From contig CAWKKW010000005.1 of assembly GCA_963850345.1 (NCBI GenBank), positions 62,001 to 126,000 of the forward strand: a stretch of DNA of 64,000 nt, given 5' to 3'. A program made the translations under genes and the position numbers. Positions 44,164 through 52,889 of the stretch are shown here, one piece after another. The DNA is from CAWKKW01 sp963850345. GTDB taxonomy: Bacteria > Acidobacteriota > Terriglobia > Terriglobales > Acidobacteriaceae. The notes below the pieces were generated by a model. That model was not told the origin of the DNA. It was given only the letters and a program-made list of their open reading frames with translations, and did not search any database. The first letter of the stretch is position 1, and every line of letters starts with the position of its first letter.

Positions 44164-45819
44164 ATGAAATTGCTGTTGGAACGGCTGCGAGTACGCCGTC
44201 TCGCTTCCACCTTTACTATTCTCGCTACGCTCTCCGCCGGTATCCTGATCGGCTCCGTGATCTCTCACGGGGTTCGCGGCCAGGAAAAGGTGGACAGCAC
44301 GGACGCGACTCCGCTCAAGATTCCTGATCCACACGTGCTCTCCAATGCCTTCACCCAGATCGCCAAGCAGGTCGGGCCCGCAGTGGTGAACATTAACACC
44401 GAGACTCTGCCCAAGGGGCAGGACACGCACTCCCGGCGTCGCAACCCGCACATGCGCCAGCAGGCTCCTCCCGACGGAGAAGACCAACAGGGTGGCGACG
44501 AGGATCAGCAGCAGGGTGGCGGCGGCGGCGGCGACCAGAACGGCATGCAGGACTTCTTCAACCGCTTCTTCGGGGGCGGCGGTGGCGACCAGATGGGGCC
44601 CGATGACGGCGGCGGCGTTCGCGCTTCGCTCGGTTCCGGCTTCATCGTCGATGCCAAGGGCTACATCATCACCAACAATCACGTGGTGGATAAGGCCGAC
44701 AAGATCTTCGTCAAGCTGTCGACCGACCCGGAAGGCGACTCGCAGGGTCGTCCGGCCAAGGTGGTCGGCGTCGACAAAGCCAGCGACATCGCTGTGATCA
44801 AGATTGAAACCCGGGAGCCACTTCCCACCGTCAAGCTGGGGAACTCGGACGCCGCGCAGGTAGGCGACTGGGTAGTTGCGATCGGCAGCCCGTTCGCCCT
44901 CTCGCAAACCGTGACCGCAGGCATTGTCTCGGCCAAGAACCGCACCATTGAACCGGGTCAAGCCGGCCAGTTCCAGCACTTCATTCAGACCGACGCAGCG
45001 ATCAATCCCGGCAATTCGGGTGGACCACTGCTCGACATGGCGGGTGAAGTTATCGGCGTGAATACGGCCATCTTCACCCAATCGGCCGGGTACCAGGGCA
45101 TCGGCTTCGCCATGCCGGCGAATACCGTCATTGGCGTCTATAACCAGCTGATCGGACCGGATCACAAGGTGGTTCGCGGCTCGATTGGCATCAGCTTCCA
45201 GCCCAACTTGCCCAGTGCAGTTGGCCGCGTATACGGCTTCAAGACGGGCGTTCTGGTCAGCAATATTTACCCTGGCCAACCGGCGGAGAAGGCGGGCATC
45301 AAGGCGGGCGACATCATTGTGACCATCGATGGCCGCAGCATCAAGGACGGCGACGATCTGGTCAACGACATCGCCGCGCGCAAGCCGGGCACGACCGTCA
45401 AGATCGGCTACGTGCGAGGCGGGAAAGAGCAGACCACGACCGTCACCATCGGTGACCGCGCCAAGGTCTTCGAAGCGACTAACAACGGCGCTCCGGAGGA
45501 CTCGCAAGGTCAGGACCAGGAAAACGGCGGAGAAGGGCGACTTGGGCTGAGCGTGGGCAATCTGCCGTCGGAGGCCGTCGCCAAGACCGGCATCCATGGC
45601 GTGCTGATTCAGTCCACCAAACCGGGCTCATTCGCGGATGAGATCGGGTTGCAGCAGGGCCAGGTGGTCGTCTCGGTGAACAAGCGTCCGGTGGCCAATA
45701 AGCAGGAGTTCGATAGCGCCATCTCCGGCCTGAAATCCGGCCAGGATGTGGTCTTCGAACTGGTCAATCCGCAGCGTCCCAAGGACGGCAGCCAGTTTGC
45801 CGGTGGGACCTTGCCATAG
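44164..45819 (+). CDS. Periplasmic serine protease of the DegP/HtrA family
   Basis: A 551-residue envelope quality-control protease with two PDZ domains. A signal anchor lies at about 13-38. The trypsin-like domain has the catalytic triad in 'TNNHVVD' (His), 'SDIAVIKIE' (Asp) and 'NPGNSGGPLLDM' (Ser). PDZ1 (about 345-425) and PDZ2 (about 460-545) follow, with 'GVLVSNIYPGQPAEKAGIKA' and 'GVLIQSTKPGSFADEIGL'. Between the anchor and the protease domain there is a long low-complexity Gln/Gly/Asp stretch, including GGGGGGDQNG and FFGGGGGDQMG, which is probably a flexible LA-loop-like insertion. DegP and DegQ cannot be told apart. Confidence 0.93.
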   Translation: MKLLLERLRVRRLASTFTILATLSAGILIGSVISHGVRGQEKVDSTDATPLKIPDPHVLSNAFTQIAKQVGPAVVNINTETLPKGQDTHSRRRNPHMRQQAPPDGEDQQGGDEDQQQGGGGGGDQNGMQDFFNRFFGGGGGDQMGPDDGGGVRASLGSGFIVDAKGYIITNNHVVDKADKIFVKLSTDPEGDSQGRPAKVVGVDKASDIAVIKIETREPLPTVKLGNSDAAQVGDWVVAIGSPFALSQTVTAGIVSAKNRTIEPGQAGQFQHFIQTDAAINPGNSGGPLLDMAGEVIGVNTAIFTQSAGYQGIGFAMPANTVIGVYNQLIGPDHKVVRGSIGISFQPNLPSAVGRVYGFKTGVLVSNIYPGQPAEKAGIKAGDIIVTIDGRSIKDGDDLVNDIAARKPGTTVKIGYVRGGKEQTTTVTIGDRAKVFEATNNGAPEDSQGQDQENGGEGRLGLSVGNLPSEAVAKTGIHGVLIQSTKPGSFADEIGLQQGQVVVSVNKRPVANKQEFDSAISGLKSGQDVVFELVNPQRPKDGSQFAGGTLP

Positions 45820-45846
45820 GCGCAGAGGGGAATCCGTCAAGGTACC

Positions 45847-45878
45847 GGCGTGCGGGCATCACCCGCACGCCGCCCGCT
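45847..45878 (+). terminator. GC-rich hairpin after the DegP-like gene
   Basis: A perfect 10-bp stem GGCGTGCGGG/CCCGCACGCC (45847-45856 with 45862-45871) and five-base loop, 27 bases after the protease stop. No long T-run follows, so it may slow rather than fully end transcription. Confidence 0.5.
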
Positions 45879-45880
45879 TT

Positions 45881-45894
45881 CGGTTTGCAAACCG
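45881..45894. promoter_or_regulatory. Perfect 14-bp palindrome, possible operator
   Basis: The sequence CGGTTTGCAAACCG reads the same on both strands. It lies between the DegP-like hairpin and the peptidoglycan-binding protein gene, 66 bases before that gene's start. Dyads of this size often bind dimeric regulators; which one is not known. Confidence 0.35.
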
Positions 45895-45959
45895 GCCACA
45901 GAAACAATTAACCTTGCGGTTTGGACGTGTGATTCCCAGCCGTTATGAGGACTTTCAGC

Positions 45960-46430
45960 ATGCTTTCCTTTCGAGCTTGCCAGACGCTCTTGTTGACCGC
46001 CGCACTGATCGCTCTGCCGGCGTTCGCCAGCCATACGCATCGTGCTCCTACGTCCGGCCACAACCGGGCGTCCAAAAAGAAAGCTTCCGCTCACAAGCTT
46101 CACGGACCGCGCCAAATGGAAGCGGATCGCGTCCGCGAAATTCAGTCGGCTTTGATCCGGGAAAAGTATCTGACCGGCGAACCGACGGGACAGTGGGATC
46201 AGGACTCGCAGGCTGCCATGCAGAAGTACCAGTCCGACAACGGTTGGCAGACCAAGATCACTCCCGATTCTCGCGCCCTGATCAAGCTGGGGCTTGGACC
46301 AAACCACACTACGGCGCCCGATGCCGCCCAAGCGCAACCGGCCCAGGAATCAACGCCCGCAGCCGCTCCCGCGCCCTCACCTGTCAGCAAGGGAAACACG
46401 CTGGCCGAGGCTCACTCCATCAGCAACTGA
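45960..46430 (+). CDS. Exported peptidoglycan-binding domain protein
   Basis: A secreted protein with a PG_binding_1 domain: 'VREIQSALIREKYLTGEPTG' then 'WDQDSQAAMQKYQSDNGWQT' (about 60-110) and 'LIKLGLGP'. The fold is a small three-helix wall-binding module. A signal peptide (residues about 1-22, 'LLTAALIALPAFA') and a basic spacer precede it; a Pro/Ala/Gln-rich tail follows. The ATG at 45960 is eight bases after AGGA; an ATG at 45945 is also in frame. It follows the DegP-like gene and is ended by a bidirectional terminator. Confidence 0.75.
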   Translation: MLSFRACQTLLLTAALIALPAFASHTHRAPTSGHNRASKKKASAHKLHGPRQMEADRVREIQSALIREKYLTGEPTGQWDQDSQAAMQKYQSDNGWQTKITPDSRALIKLGLGPNHTTAPDAAQAQPAQESTPAAAPAPSPVSKGNTLAEAHSISN

Positions 46431-46452
46431 ACGGAATTTGACTTAGAACTGC

Positions 46453-46484
46453 AAAAACCCCGGCGTGAAGCTGGGGCTTTTCTT
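46453..46484. terminator. Bidirectional terminator
   Basis: A hairpin of about 11 bp, with AAAACCCCGGC pairing to GCTGGGGCTTTT, lies between the convergent peptidoglycan-binding gene and lysA. A-rich and T-rich flanks allow use from both sides. Confidence 0.75.
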
Positions 46485-46519
46485 TATGCGGGGTCGGGTC
46501 TCCTTTCACCCCTCCCAGC

Positions 46520-47803
46520 CTAGGCGGAGAGGTTTTCTTCGGCCGCCAGCAGGTCGTCCATCGTCTCGCGACGCCGGATGAGCCGCGCCGTCTTGCCCTG
46601 CACCAGGATCTCGGCTGCGCGGGGACGCGAATTGTAGTTGGAACTGAGCGACATCCCGTATGCGCCAGCATCGAGCAGAGCGACAAGGTCTCCGGGGCGC
46701 AGTTCCGGCAACGTACGATCGCGCGCGAAGAAGTCTCCCGATTCGCAGACCGGGCCTACCACATCCACCACTCGCTTTCTTCCCGGGCGCGGCTTCACCG
46801 GTACGATCTCGTGGTGCGCCTGGTAGAGTGCTGGACGGATCAGATCGTTCATCGCCGCATCGGTGACGACAAACGTCTTCTTCCCATTCTTCTTCACGTA
46901 GAGTACCCGCGCCAGCAGCGCACCAGCCTGGGCAACGATAAATCTTCCTGGCTCCAGCAGCAGTTGGATCTCGCCGGCGAGATCTCCAAGGGCGCTTCGC
47001 AGCGACCCTGCATAGTCACGAATCTTCGCTTCTGGATCGAAGCCGTGGTCGGCGTGATACTCAATGCCCAGTCCTCCGCCCGCGTCTATCGACTGAATGG
47101 GAATGCCCTCCGACCGAAGCTCCCGGGTGAGCCGCGTCACCCGCGCGATTGCCGCGCCAAAGGGCTCCGCGCTGCGGATCTGCGATCCGATGTGCACACT
47201 GATACCTTCGGGGCGCAGATACCTCTTTTTCGCGGCCCGGCGGTAAACGGCCTTGGCCTCCCGAATGTCGATGCCGAACTTGTGCTCGCGCAAACCAGTG
47301 GAGATATAAGGGTGCGTGTCTGCGAATACGTCGGGGTTCACGCGCAACGCAATCCGGGCCATGATTTTAAGCTTGGCTGCTCGTTCGGCGAGCAGTTCCA
47401 TCTCCGCTTCGCTCTCCAGGTTGAAGATGAGAATGCCGGAGCGGAGAGCAAAATCCATCTCCTCCGCTGTCTTTCCGACTCCGGAAAATACCACCCGCCG
47501 GCAGGCCTTCTCGCTCACCCGTCGAACACGTTCCAGTTCCCCACCGGAGACGATGTCAAAGCCCGCTCCTTCAGCATCGAGGAGCCGAAGAATTCCCATG
47601 GACGAATTTGCTTTGACCGAATAGCAAACCAGGTGTGAGATTTGTTCGAAGGCAGATTTGAACAGTCGCGTTCGTTCTACAATCTGATCTCCGGAATAGA
47701 CATACAAAGGCGTGCCATACTTCTGAGCAAGTGTGTCCAGCCGGAGTGCACCACACTGTAGTGCTGCGCTTTTCCCGGCATAAGTGAATGAGCGAGTTAG
47801 AAT
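46520..47803 (-). CDS. lysA: Diaminopimelate decarboxylase, probable ATT start
   Basis: LysA decarboxylates meso-diaminopimelate to lysine with PLP. The N-terminal region contains 'KYGTPLYVYSG', then the PLP lysine Lys64 in 'CYSVKANSSMG'. Further blocks are 'SGGELERVR', 'HIGSQIRSAEPF', 'DAGGGLGIEY', 'EPGRFIVAQAG', 'GPVCESGDFFA' (substrate and dimer contact) and 'DAGAYGMSLSSNYNSRPRAA'. The conserved N-terminus extends about 32 codons upstream of the first TTG at 47707, to a point just after an in-frame TGA. The only sensible initiator there is ATT at 47803-47801, six bases after GAGGT. Starting at 47707 would remove part of the conserved fold. Confidence 0.93.
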   Translation of the reverse strand: MLTRSFTYAGKSAALQCGALRLDTLAQKYGTPLYVYSGDQIVERTRLFKSAFEQISHLVCYSVKANSSMGILRLLDAEGAGFDIVSGGELERVRRVSEKACRRVVFSGVGKTAEEMDFALRSGILIFNLESEAEMELLAERAAKLKIMARIALRVNPDVFADTHPYISTGLREHKFGIDIREAKAVYRRAAKKRYLRPEGISVHIGSQIRSAEPFGAAIARVTRLTRELRSEGIPIQSIDAGGGLGIEYHADHGFDPEAKIRDYAGSLRSALGDLAGEIQLLLEPGRFIVAQAGALLARVLYVKKNGKKTFVVTDAAMNDLIRPALYQAHHEIVPVKPRPGRKRVVDVVGPVCESGDFFARDRTLPELRPGDLVALLDAGAYGMSLSSNYNSRPRAAEILVQGKTARLIRRRETMDDLLAAEENLSA

Positions 47804-47814
47804 TGGCGCACCTC
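47801..47814 (-). promoter_or_regulatory. Ribosome-binding site and ATT start of lysA
   Basis: On the minus strand GAGGT (47814-47810) is followed by six bases and then ATT (47803-47801), which opens the frame of the conserved LysA N-terminus. No ATG, GTG or TTG occurs in that frame between the upstream TGA and 47707. Confidence 0.6.
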
Positions 47815-47956
47815 AAGAATTCAGGCAGAACTTGGAACTTGGTTGCTTTTGAGCCTACCCAGATTTTCACCGTTTTCCAAGCGGGTAGGGTTTACAGGTG
47901 CTGACGACGTGCTACAAGCGGCCACTCCAGGAGTACGAAGAGAAGCCAAAGCCGAG

Positions 47957-49477
47957 ATGCCCCCGGGTCTTATTCAGGCGTCTTTGCTGGTCTTGCTAGC
48001 GCACCTGGGCCTGATTATCTTTCTGAATCGGCCAGTATTCTTTTCGAGCCTGTTGCTGGCGATCTCGAGCGGACTGGCGGCCGCCGCCTGCTACTGGCGA
48101 AGTACCCAGTGCGTGGGCGCAACTCGAACCAAGTGGAACTTCGCCGCAATTGGGCTAGTCTTCTGGACTGTCGGGCAGCTTGCCTACACGTACGAGGGGT
48201 CCGCGCCCCAGGGCACACTGCCCTCCGACTTTTACTTCTTCCTGTGCGGCATCCCGCTCCTGTTGTCCATCTCGTCGTCCAGAGAAGATCACGAGTACAC
48301 TTCGCTGCTCGTTCTGGACAGCCTGCAGGCAATCCTGGCCGTTTACCTGGCCTACGTTCAGTTGTTTTCCCAGCGACAGCTCACAGGCCCAGCCGGACCT
48401 ATTCACGGGAACCAGTTGCTCGGCGCCTACTTTGGCGAAGATCTGGCCCTGATGCTCGCGTCCGCGTTGCGCCTGCTGGGGCGTCCGCGAGGCGAGTTGA
48501 AGCTGTTCTACTGGCTTCTGTTCGGCTTCCTTACGTCGTTTTTCGTTGCGTTTCAAGGTCCGCTCATCTTCGAACACACCACCAACATCGCCGCCACCGG
48601 CGCGTGGCTCGATGTGGTCTACGACCTGCCCTTCCTGCTATTCACGGTGGCTATCGTGCGAGCGCCTCGCAATACGCAGGAGCAATCCATCGCGGATACG
48701 AATTCGCTCGCGCTGCTGATGGACAACTGCAGTCCCATTCTCTTCACGCTTGCGGTTTTGGCCATGGGCGCATCGATCGCACGCCAGCATTTCAAGCTCG
48801 GCATCGCTTCGATCGCGATCGCGCTGGTGATTTATTGCTTCCGAGCCGCCATACTGCAGAGCGCCTATATGCGCACCCAGGTCGAGCTCACGGCAAGCCG
48901 CGAAGCACTCCGCGACGCCAATGAGCGTCTGCAACAGCTGTCTTTTCTCGATGCGCTCACGGGAATTCCAAACCGGCGGCAGTTCGATGCGGGGCTGCCC
49001 AAGGAATGGGAGCGTGCGATTCGATTCCGCACTCCGCTTACCCTGTTGATGATCGATATCGACTTCTTCAAAAAGCTGAACGACCGCTATGGGCATCCGT
49101 ACGGAGACCAGTGCCTGGCGAGCGTCGCAGCCGCGCTCAAAGGCTGCCTGCGTAGGCCCAGCGACTTGATTGCCCGCTATGGAGGCGAAGAGTTCGCCGT
49201 TGTTCTTCCCAACGTGGATGAACACGGGGCGCGCACCATTGCGGAGGCGATGCGGCAGGCAGCTAAGGATCTGCAGATCGCCAATGAGGGCTCATCGATT
49301 CACCAATACGTGACGATCAGTATCGGCGTGGCTACCCAGCTTCCCCGTCGCGAAGGAACAGCCGAGTCGCTGCTGGCGAGGGCTGATGCGGCCCTCTACC
49401 GGGCCAAAGCGGCCGGACGGGACCGTGTGGAGACCATCCCCCTCGAACAGGCTCTCCCAGTCACCATGCCGCGCTAG
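47957..49477 (+). CDS. Membrane-bound diguanylate cyclase (GGDEF)
   Basis: An integral-membrane c-di-GMP synthase of 506 residues. Residues about 1-295 contain eight or so hydrophobic helices forming a sensory module ('LLVLLAHLGLIIFLNRPVFF', 'LAVYLAYVQLFSQRQ' and others). After a coiled coil ('RDANERLQQLSFLDALTGIP') comes the GGDEF domain. The active motif is GGEEF (nucleotides 49181-49195) and the inhibitory RxxD is RPSD (49154-49165), five residues upstream, so both catalysis and feedback should work. 'DIDFFKKLNDRYGHPYGD' gives the metal and substrate region. The start is uncertain: the frame is open back to a TTG at 47843 and I prefer the ATG at 47957. Confidence 0.88.
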   Translation: MPPGLIQASLLVLLAHLGLIIFLNRPVFFSSLLLAISSGLAAAACYWRSTQCVGATRTKWNFAAIGLVFWTVGQLAYTYEGSAPQGTLPSDFYFFLCGIPLLLSISSSREDHEYTSLLVLDSLQAILAVYLAYVQLFSQRQLTGPAGPIHGNQLLGAYFGEDLALMLASALRLLGRPRGELKLFYWLLFGFLTSFFVAFQGPLIFEHTTNIAATGAWLDVVYDLPFLLFTVAIVRAPRNTQEQSIADTNSLALLMDNCSPILFTLAVLAMGASIARQHFKLGIASIAIALVIYCFRAAILQSAYMRTQVELTASREALRDANERLQQLSFLDALTGIPNRRQFDAGLPKEWERAIRFRTPLTLLMIDIDFFKKLNDRYGHPYGDQCLASVAAALKGCLRRPSDLIARYGGEEFAVVLPNVDEHGARTIAEAMRQAAKDLQIANEGSSIHQYVTISIGVATQLPRREGTAESLLARADAALYRAKAAGRDRVETIPLEQALPVTMPR

Positions 49478-49499
49478 CGCGTGGCGCGCGCGGTCAACC

Positions 49500-50312
49500 C
49501 TAGCCGGGATCCTGAACCGACGCGAAGAACCGCCGCAAAATGCCGGCAACTTCGTCCGGCCGCTCCCACGGCGCATAGTGCCCGGCATCGGTGATGAGGT
49601 GGTATTCGGAACTGTAGCCATTGTTGCGAATGCTCTCCGCGAGGACCTTCATTTCAGCGGGTGTGCTGCTTTGGTCTTCTCCGCCCGCGATCACGCAGGT
49701 GGGAACGTGGATGCTGCGCGCTGTGGGAACAGAATCCGGTCGTTCCGCGAGCCCCTGCTGCACCGCCATGACGGCCTCGGGCCGCATGGCTCGCATCATC
49801 TCGCGCGCGGCCGACACTTTGCCGGGATCGCGTCGTTGCGTGGTCGGTCCAACGAGTGTGCTCGCCATCGAATCGAAAAAGCTCTCCGCGCCTTGAAGGC
49901 GGATCTGCTCGATAGTCTGCTGACGCTTGACTTTGTTTTCCGGAGAGTCCGGCTGCGGCTTGCTGCAGCAGAACGCCAAGGCCTGGATGCGCTCGGGGAC
50001 CCGTCTCCACAGCTCGAACAGCGTATATCCGCCGATCGAACAGCCGACGAACAGAGCGCGCTGGATTTTTAGAGCGTCCAGCAGGCGAACGATGTCCTCC
50101 CCCAATCGTTCAATGGAGATGGTCCCTTCGCCGGGTTGGGATTGTCCATGGCCGCGCAGGTCGGGCGTGATCAGTCGATATCTAGAGGCCAGATGCCTCG
50201 ATACAGGTTGCCAGAAGCCATGCTGGACGGGAGTGGGATGAAGCAGAATCATCTCCTGCCCCGTCCCTTCAACCTGATAATAGAGCTCGGCGTCGCCCGA
50301 GGTGTACAGCAC
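49500..50312 (-). CDS. Alpha/beta hydrolase
   Basis: A 270-residue alpha/beta hydrolase with a complete catalytic triad. The nucleophile is Ser92 in 'FVGCSIGGYT' (GxSxG), the acid is probably Asp in 'VIAGGEDQSSTP', and the histidine lies in 'ITDAGHYAPWERPDEV'. The oxyanion region is 'LLHPTPVQHGFW'. It resembles ester- and lactone-cleaving members such as 3-oxoadipate enol-lactonase-type enzymes, but no specific substrate follows. The start is GTG at 50312. It lies 12 bases downstream of the PspC-zinc-ribbon gene on the same strand. Confidence 0.85.
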   Translation of the reverse strand: MLYTSGDAELYYQVEGTGQEMILLHPTPVQHGFWQPVSRHLASRYRLITPDLRGHGQSQPGEGTISIERLGEDIVRLLDALKIQRALFVGCSIGGYTLFELWRRVPERIQALAFCCSKPQPDSPENKVKRQQTIEQIRLQGAESFFDSMASTLVGPTTQRRDPGKVSAAREMMRAMRPEAVMAVQQGLAERPDSVPTARSIHVPTCVIAGGEDQSSTPAEMKVLAESIRNNGYSSEYHLITDAGHYAPWERPDEVAGILRRFFASVQDPG

Positions 50313-50324
50313 CTGCGCGCGACC

Positions 50325-50666
50325 TTACATTCCGTTGGTGGGCGTGTAGGTGGTAGTGGGAGGCAGCAGGTAGGGCTCCTCAGGAACCACGATCCACAAG
50401 ACCACGTAGGCAATCAATCCAAGGCCACCTGCAAAGATGGCGGTAAGGACCGTAATCACCCGCACCCAGGCAGCATCCCAGCCGTACTGGTTCGCTAGTC
50501 CCTGGCAAACGCCGGCCACCATGCGACCCGCTCGAGGACGGATCAGAGGACGCGCGGGACCTGAAACTGGAACCGCCGCCCGTGGCAGCGCGGCCGTACC
50601 ACACGCCGAACAAAACCGGGTTCCGTCGGCCATCGCCGCTCCGCATTGTCTGCAAAACTCAGCCAT
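50325..50666 (-). CDS. Zinc-ribbon plus PspC domain membrane protein
   Basis: A 113-residue protein. Residues 1-25 form a zinc ribbon (MAEFCRQCGAAMADGTRFCSACG, Cys pairs CxxC...CxxC). Residues about 45-105 form a PspC domain with one long membrane region ('GVCQGLANQYGWDAAWVRVI' and 'FAGGLGLIAYVVLWIVVPEE'). PspC proteins take part in envelope stress signalling in some bacteria. The start at 50666 follows GAGGAAACATCG. It probably shares a transcript with the hydrolase downstream. Confidence 0.82.
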   Translation of the reverse strand: MAEFCRQCGAAMADGTRFCSACGTAALPRAAVPVSGPARPLIRPRAGRMVAGVCQGLANQYGWDAAWVRVITVLTAIFAGGLGLIAYVVLWIVVPEEPYLLPPTTTYTPTNGM

Positions 50667-50811
50667 CGATGTTTCCTCGCAACTATTCTGCCATAGGTTA
50701 CGCAGGGCAGGAGGCGAATGTTCCAGAGAGAGAGAGGCAAGCGATTCAGCTATTGCAAACAGCAACGCACCAGCGCGGATGGATTACTCCACGGGGCTTA
50801 CCGGTGTCACA

Positions 50812-52053
50812 TTAGTGGCCGGCGTACGCCGACCGCATGTACTTGCGAGCCGCATCTGCCTGCACGGTTTCGGGGCCCGCGTTGATCGCCTGCTGATACT
50901 GCTGGACGGCCTTGTCGCGCAGGTGGAGCAGGTCGTAATTCTCCCCGGCTGCGAGCAACGAACGCCGCTTCAACTCCGGGCTGATGGTGGGCTGTTCGGC
51001 CGCATGGTCGTAAGCCTCGACCGCCTCGGCGTATTGGTTCTGACCGCGCAGGCTCTCGCCCAAACCGTACCAGGCCAGTTCCAGGTGAGGATTGATGAAG
51101 TAGCCGGGGCGTCGCGCATTTTCGAGCAGCTTGCGGTAGGTCGCGATCGCCTGCGGCCCATTCCCCGCATCTTTTTGCAGGTTGGCCTGCTCGAGTACGT
51201 ACAGGAAATCGTGCGGGTATTGCACGCTGAGGTTCTGTGCGAGTTGAATTGCTTCCTGGTACTTCGCCTCGCGCCGCAGAAACAGCATCATCGAGGTGCG
51301 CGACTCTACCGAAGTAATCACGCCGCGATTCGCAGCATCGCGGAGCAACTCCATTCCCTTCTCGCGATTTCCGGTGATCCCGGTGAAACCGATGAGTATC
51401 TTGAATGCGAGCGGTAAGCTGCCTACGACATATTGATAGATCCCAACCACCATCTTCGCGTCCGCATAGTTTGGGTCTAACTGCAGCACGTGGTCGTGAT
51501 CGCCTCGTGCCTGCAGGGCCAGATGCAGACCGCTGGCAAAGCTGCGTTGCACCATGGCCAGGTACGTGGCGCGAAGGCTGCGCGCCCATCCCCGAGCAAA
51601 CAAGGCGTCGATGTCCTTGGGATTGGCTTTCAGTCGCGCCTCCGCCTGATCGATGGCCTTGTCGGATAACTCAGCGACCTGGGCGCGGACCTTCACGTCC
51701 TCCGCTACGGTGTGCTTGCCGGTCAGGAATCCGTCGTTCGCGTAGAAGGTCGTGTCGAGCAGATCGAGCCGGTACAGTTCGCGAAACAACACGCAGTCCA
51801 GCACGTAGTCGGTTGCGATGGGGTCGGTAGGATGAGAGGCAGCGATCTGTTCGAAGCGGCTCAACGCGCCATCGTAGTCGAGGTTGTAGAAGCGGTTGAA
51901 GGCGTCGCGTACCTGCGGCTCGCGATTCAGAGGGTCGGTATCGACCGGCACATCCGCGAGGGCCGACATGGCGATTCCCAGAGCCAGTACGGAGATCGCG
52001 GCCAGGGTGAGGGTCTTCCGCATTCTGAATAGGCGGTGGACTGTCAACATCAT
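50812..52053 (-). CDS. Secreted TPR-repeat protein
   Basis: A 413-residue exported protein built of tetratricopeptide repeats. A signal peptide is likely at residues about 11-34 ('ALGIAMSALADVP'). Repeats are recognisable by their A and W/Y-spaced helix pairs, e.g. 'NLDYDGALSRFEQIAASHPT', 'AREAKYQEAIQLAQNLSVQY'-like segments and 'GQNQYAEAVEAYDHAAEQPT'. TPR proteins act as protein-binding scaffolds, and no partner is evident. The ATG at 52053 lies in a GAAGCG context; an alternative ATG is at 52023. Two frames on the opposite strand are shadows. Confidence 0.82.
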   Translation of the reverse strand: MMLTVHRLFRMRKTLTLAAISVLALGIAMSALADVPVDTDPLNREPQVRDAFNRFYNLDYDGALSRFEQIAASHPTDPIATDYVLDCVLFRELYRLDLLDTTFYANDGFLTGKHTVAEDVKVRAQVAELSDKAIDQAEARLKANPKDIDALFARGWARSLRATYLAMVQRSFASGLHLALQARGDHDHVLQLDPNYADAKMVVGIYQYVVGSLPLAFKILIGFTGITGNREKGMELLRDAANRGVITSVESRTSMMLFLRREAKYQEAIQLAQNLSVQYPHDFLYVLEQANLQKDAGNGPQAIATYRKLLENARRPGYFINPHLELAWYGLGESLRGQNQYAEAVEAYDHAAEQPTISPELKRRSLLAAGENYDLLHLRDKAVQQYQQAINAGPETVQADAARKYMRSAYAGH

Positions 52054-52300
52054 TCGCTTCGTTTAGACGGATGCCCGCTCATTTTGGACGCCCATCCTCT
52101 TTCGGGAGACAGTCTACTCTGCCTCTCATAGTACTTACTTCCTGTATTGTGGCGAGCCATCTTCCCAAGTATGCTGGTCGCCAATACAGTCATTCCTGGT
52201 CACTTCCGCGGCCGTTCTAACGCGACGGTGTTGGCCAACGTGTAACTGCAGTCGCTTTCCCCTTTGCATATCTGGCTTCGATCGATCCCGGAGAGGATCC

Positions 52301-52735
52301 ATGACTCACAAAGAACTTTTGAAGATAGTGATCCTCCATGCGCGGGCCAACGGTTTCGAGTTCCGTAAATGGTTTCGGGTCCAGTTGGAATGTTCCTGGA
52401 CCAGTCTCGATGACGCTGTGGATCTGCTGGCCAGCGGCAAACGTTACTACTCCCTGCTTTTCTCCCACGAATTCGCGAGTCACTTCTGGCGACAAGGATC
52501 TCAGATCAGCTTCATCGTACCCGCGGTGGAATATACGCGCCGCGATAAACACGGGAGAGAAGTGGTGATCCAGCGCAAGGCATTCACCCGCCGTACCTTG
52601 AAGGCGGATGCGTGGCGCTATCACCTGCGGGAGATGGCGGCGGCGGACGATCCGCTGCGTTACATTCAGCGCTTCATGGTGACCAGCGAAGCTTTGGGCA
52701 GAGAGGCTCCCGCAGACCTCGTGAATCGAGCATGA
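52301..52735 (+). CDS. Unknown 144-residue protein
   Basis: A 144-residue protein without a family that I recognise. It has no signal peptide or membrane helix. The sequence is rich in Arg, Trp, Phe and Tyr (HARANGFEFRKWFRVQL, 'RYYSLLFSHEFASHFWRQG'), with an acidic middle and a C-terminal helical part ('DDPLRYIQRFMVTSEALG'). A strong GGAGAGGATCC ribosome-binding site at the ATG and good codon structure support coding. It is divergent from the TPR gene; the next gene follows after about 150 bases. Confidence 0.62.
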   Translation: MTHKELLKIVILHARANGFEFRKWFRVQLECSWTSLDDAVDLLASGKRYYSLLFSHEFASHFWRQGSQISFIVPAVEYTRRDKHGREVVIQRKAFTRRTLKADAWRYHLREMAAADDPLRYIQRFMVTSEALGREAPADLVNRA

Positions 52736-52889
52736 ACGCCGCTTGGGTCGCGGAGTTGTGCAGCATCCGTGGCTATACGTCGTCCTCAGGACGCTTTAAA
52801 CTTGAGAGGTGCCGCCTTCTCTCTCCGCATCTACATCCCTCCACGTGTCGCGGATATCCGTGATCGCTTCTCGGCGTCCAACAAAGAAC

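Noticed and set aside
44047..45597. 516-codon minus-strand frame antisense to the DegP-like gene
   Set aside because: Repetitive Asp/Val/His composition mirrors the protease coding strand; no ribosome-binding site or family match.
50807..51589. 260-codon frame in another phase over the TPR gene
   Set aside because: Arg/Pro/Gly-rich shadow frame; the TPR repeats are in the called frame.
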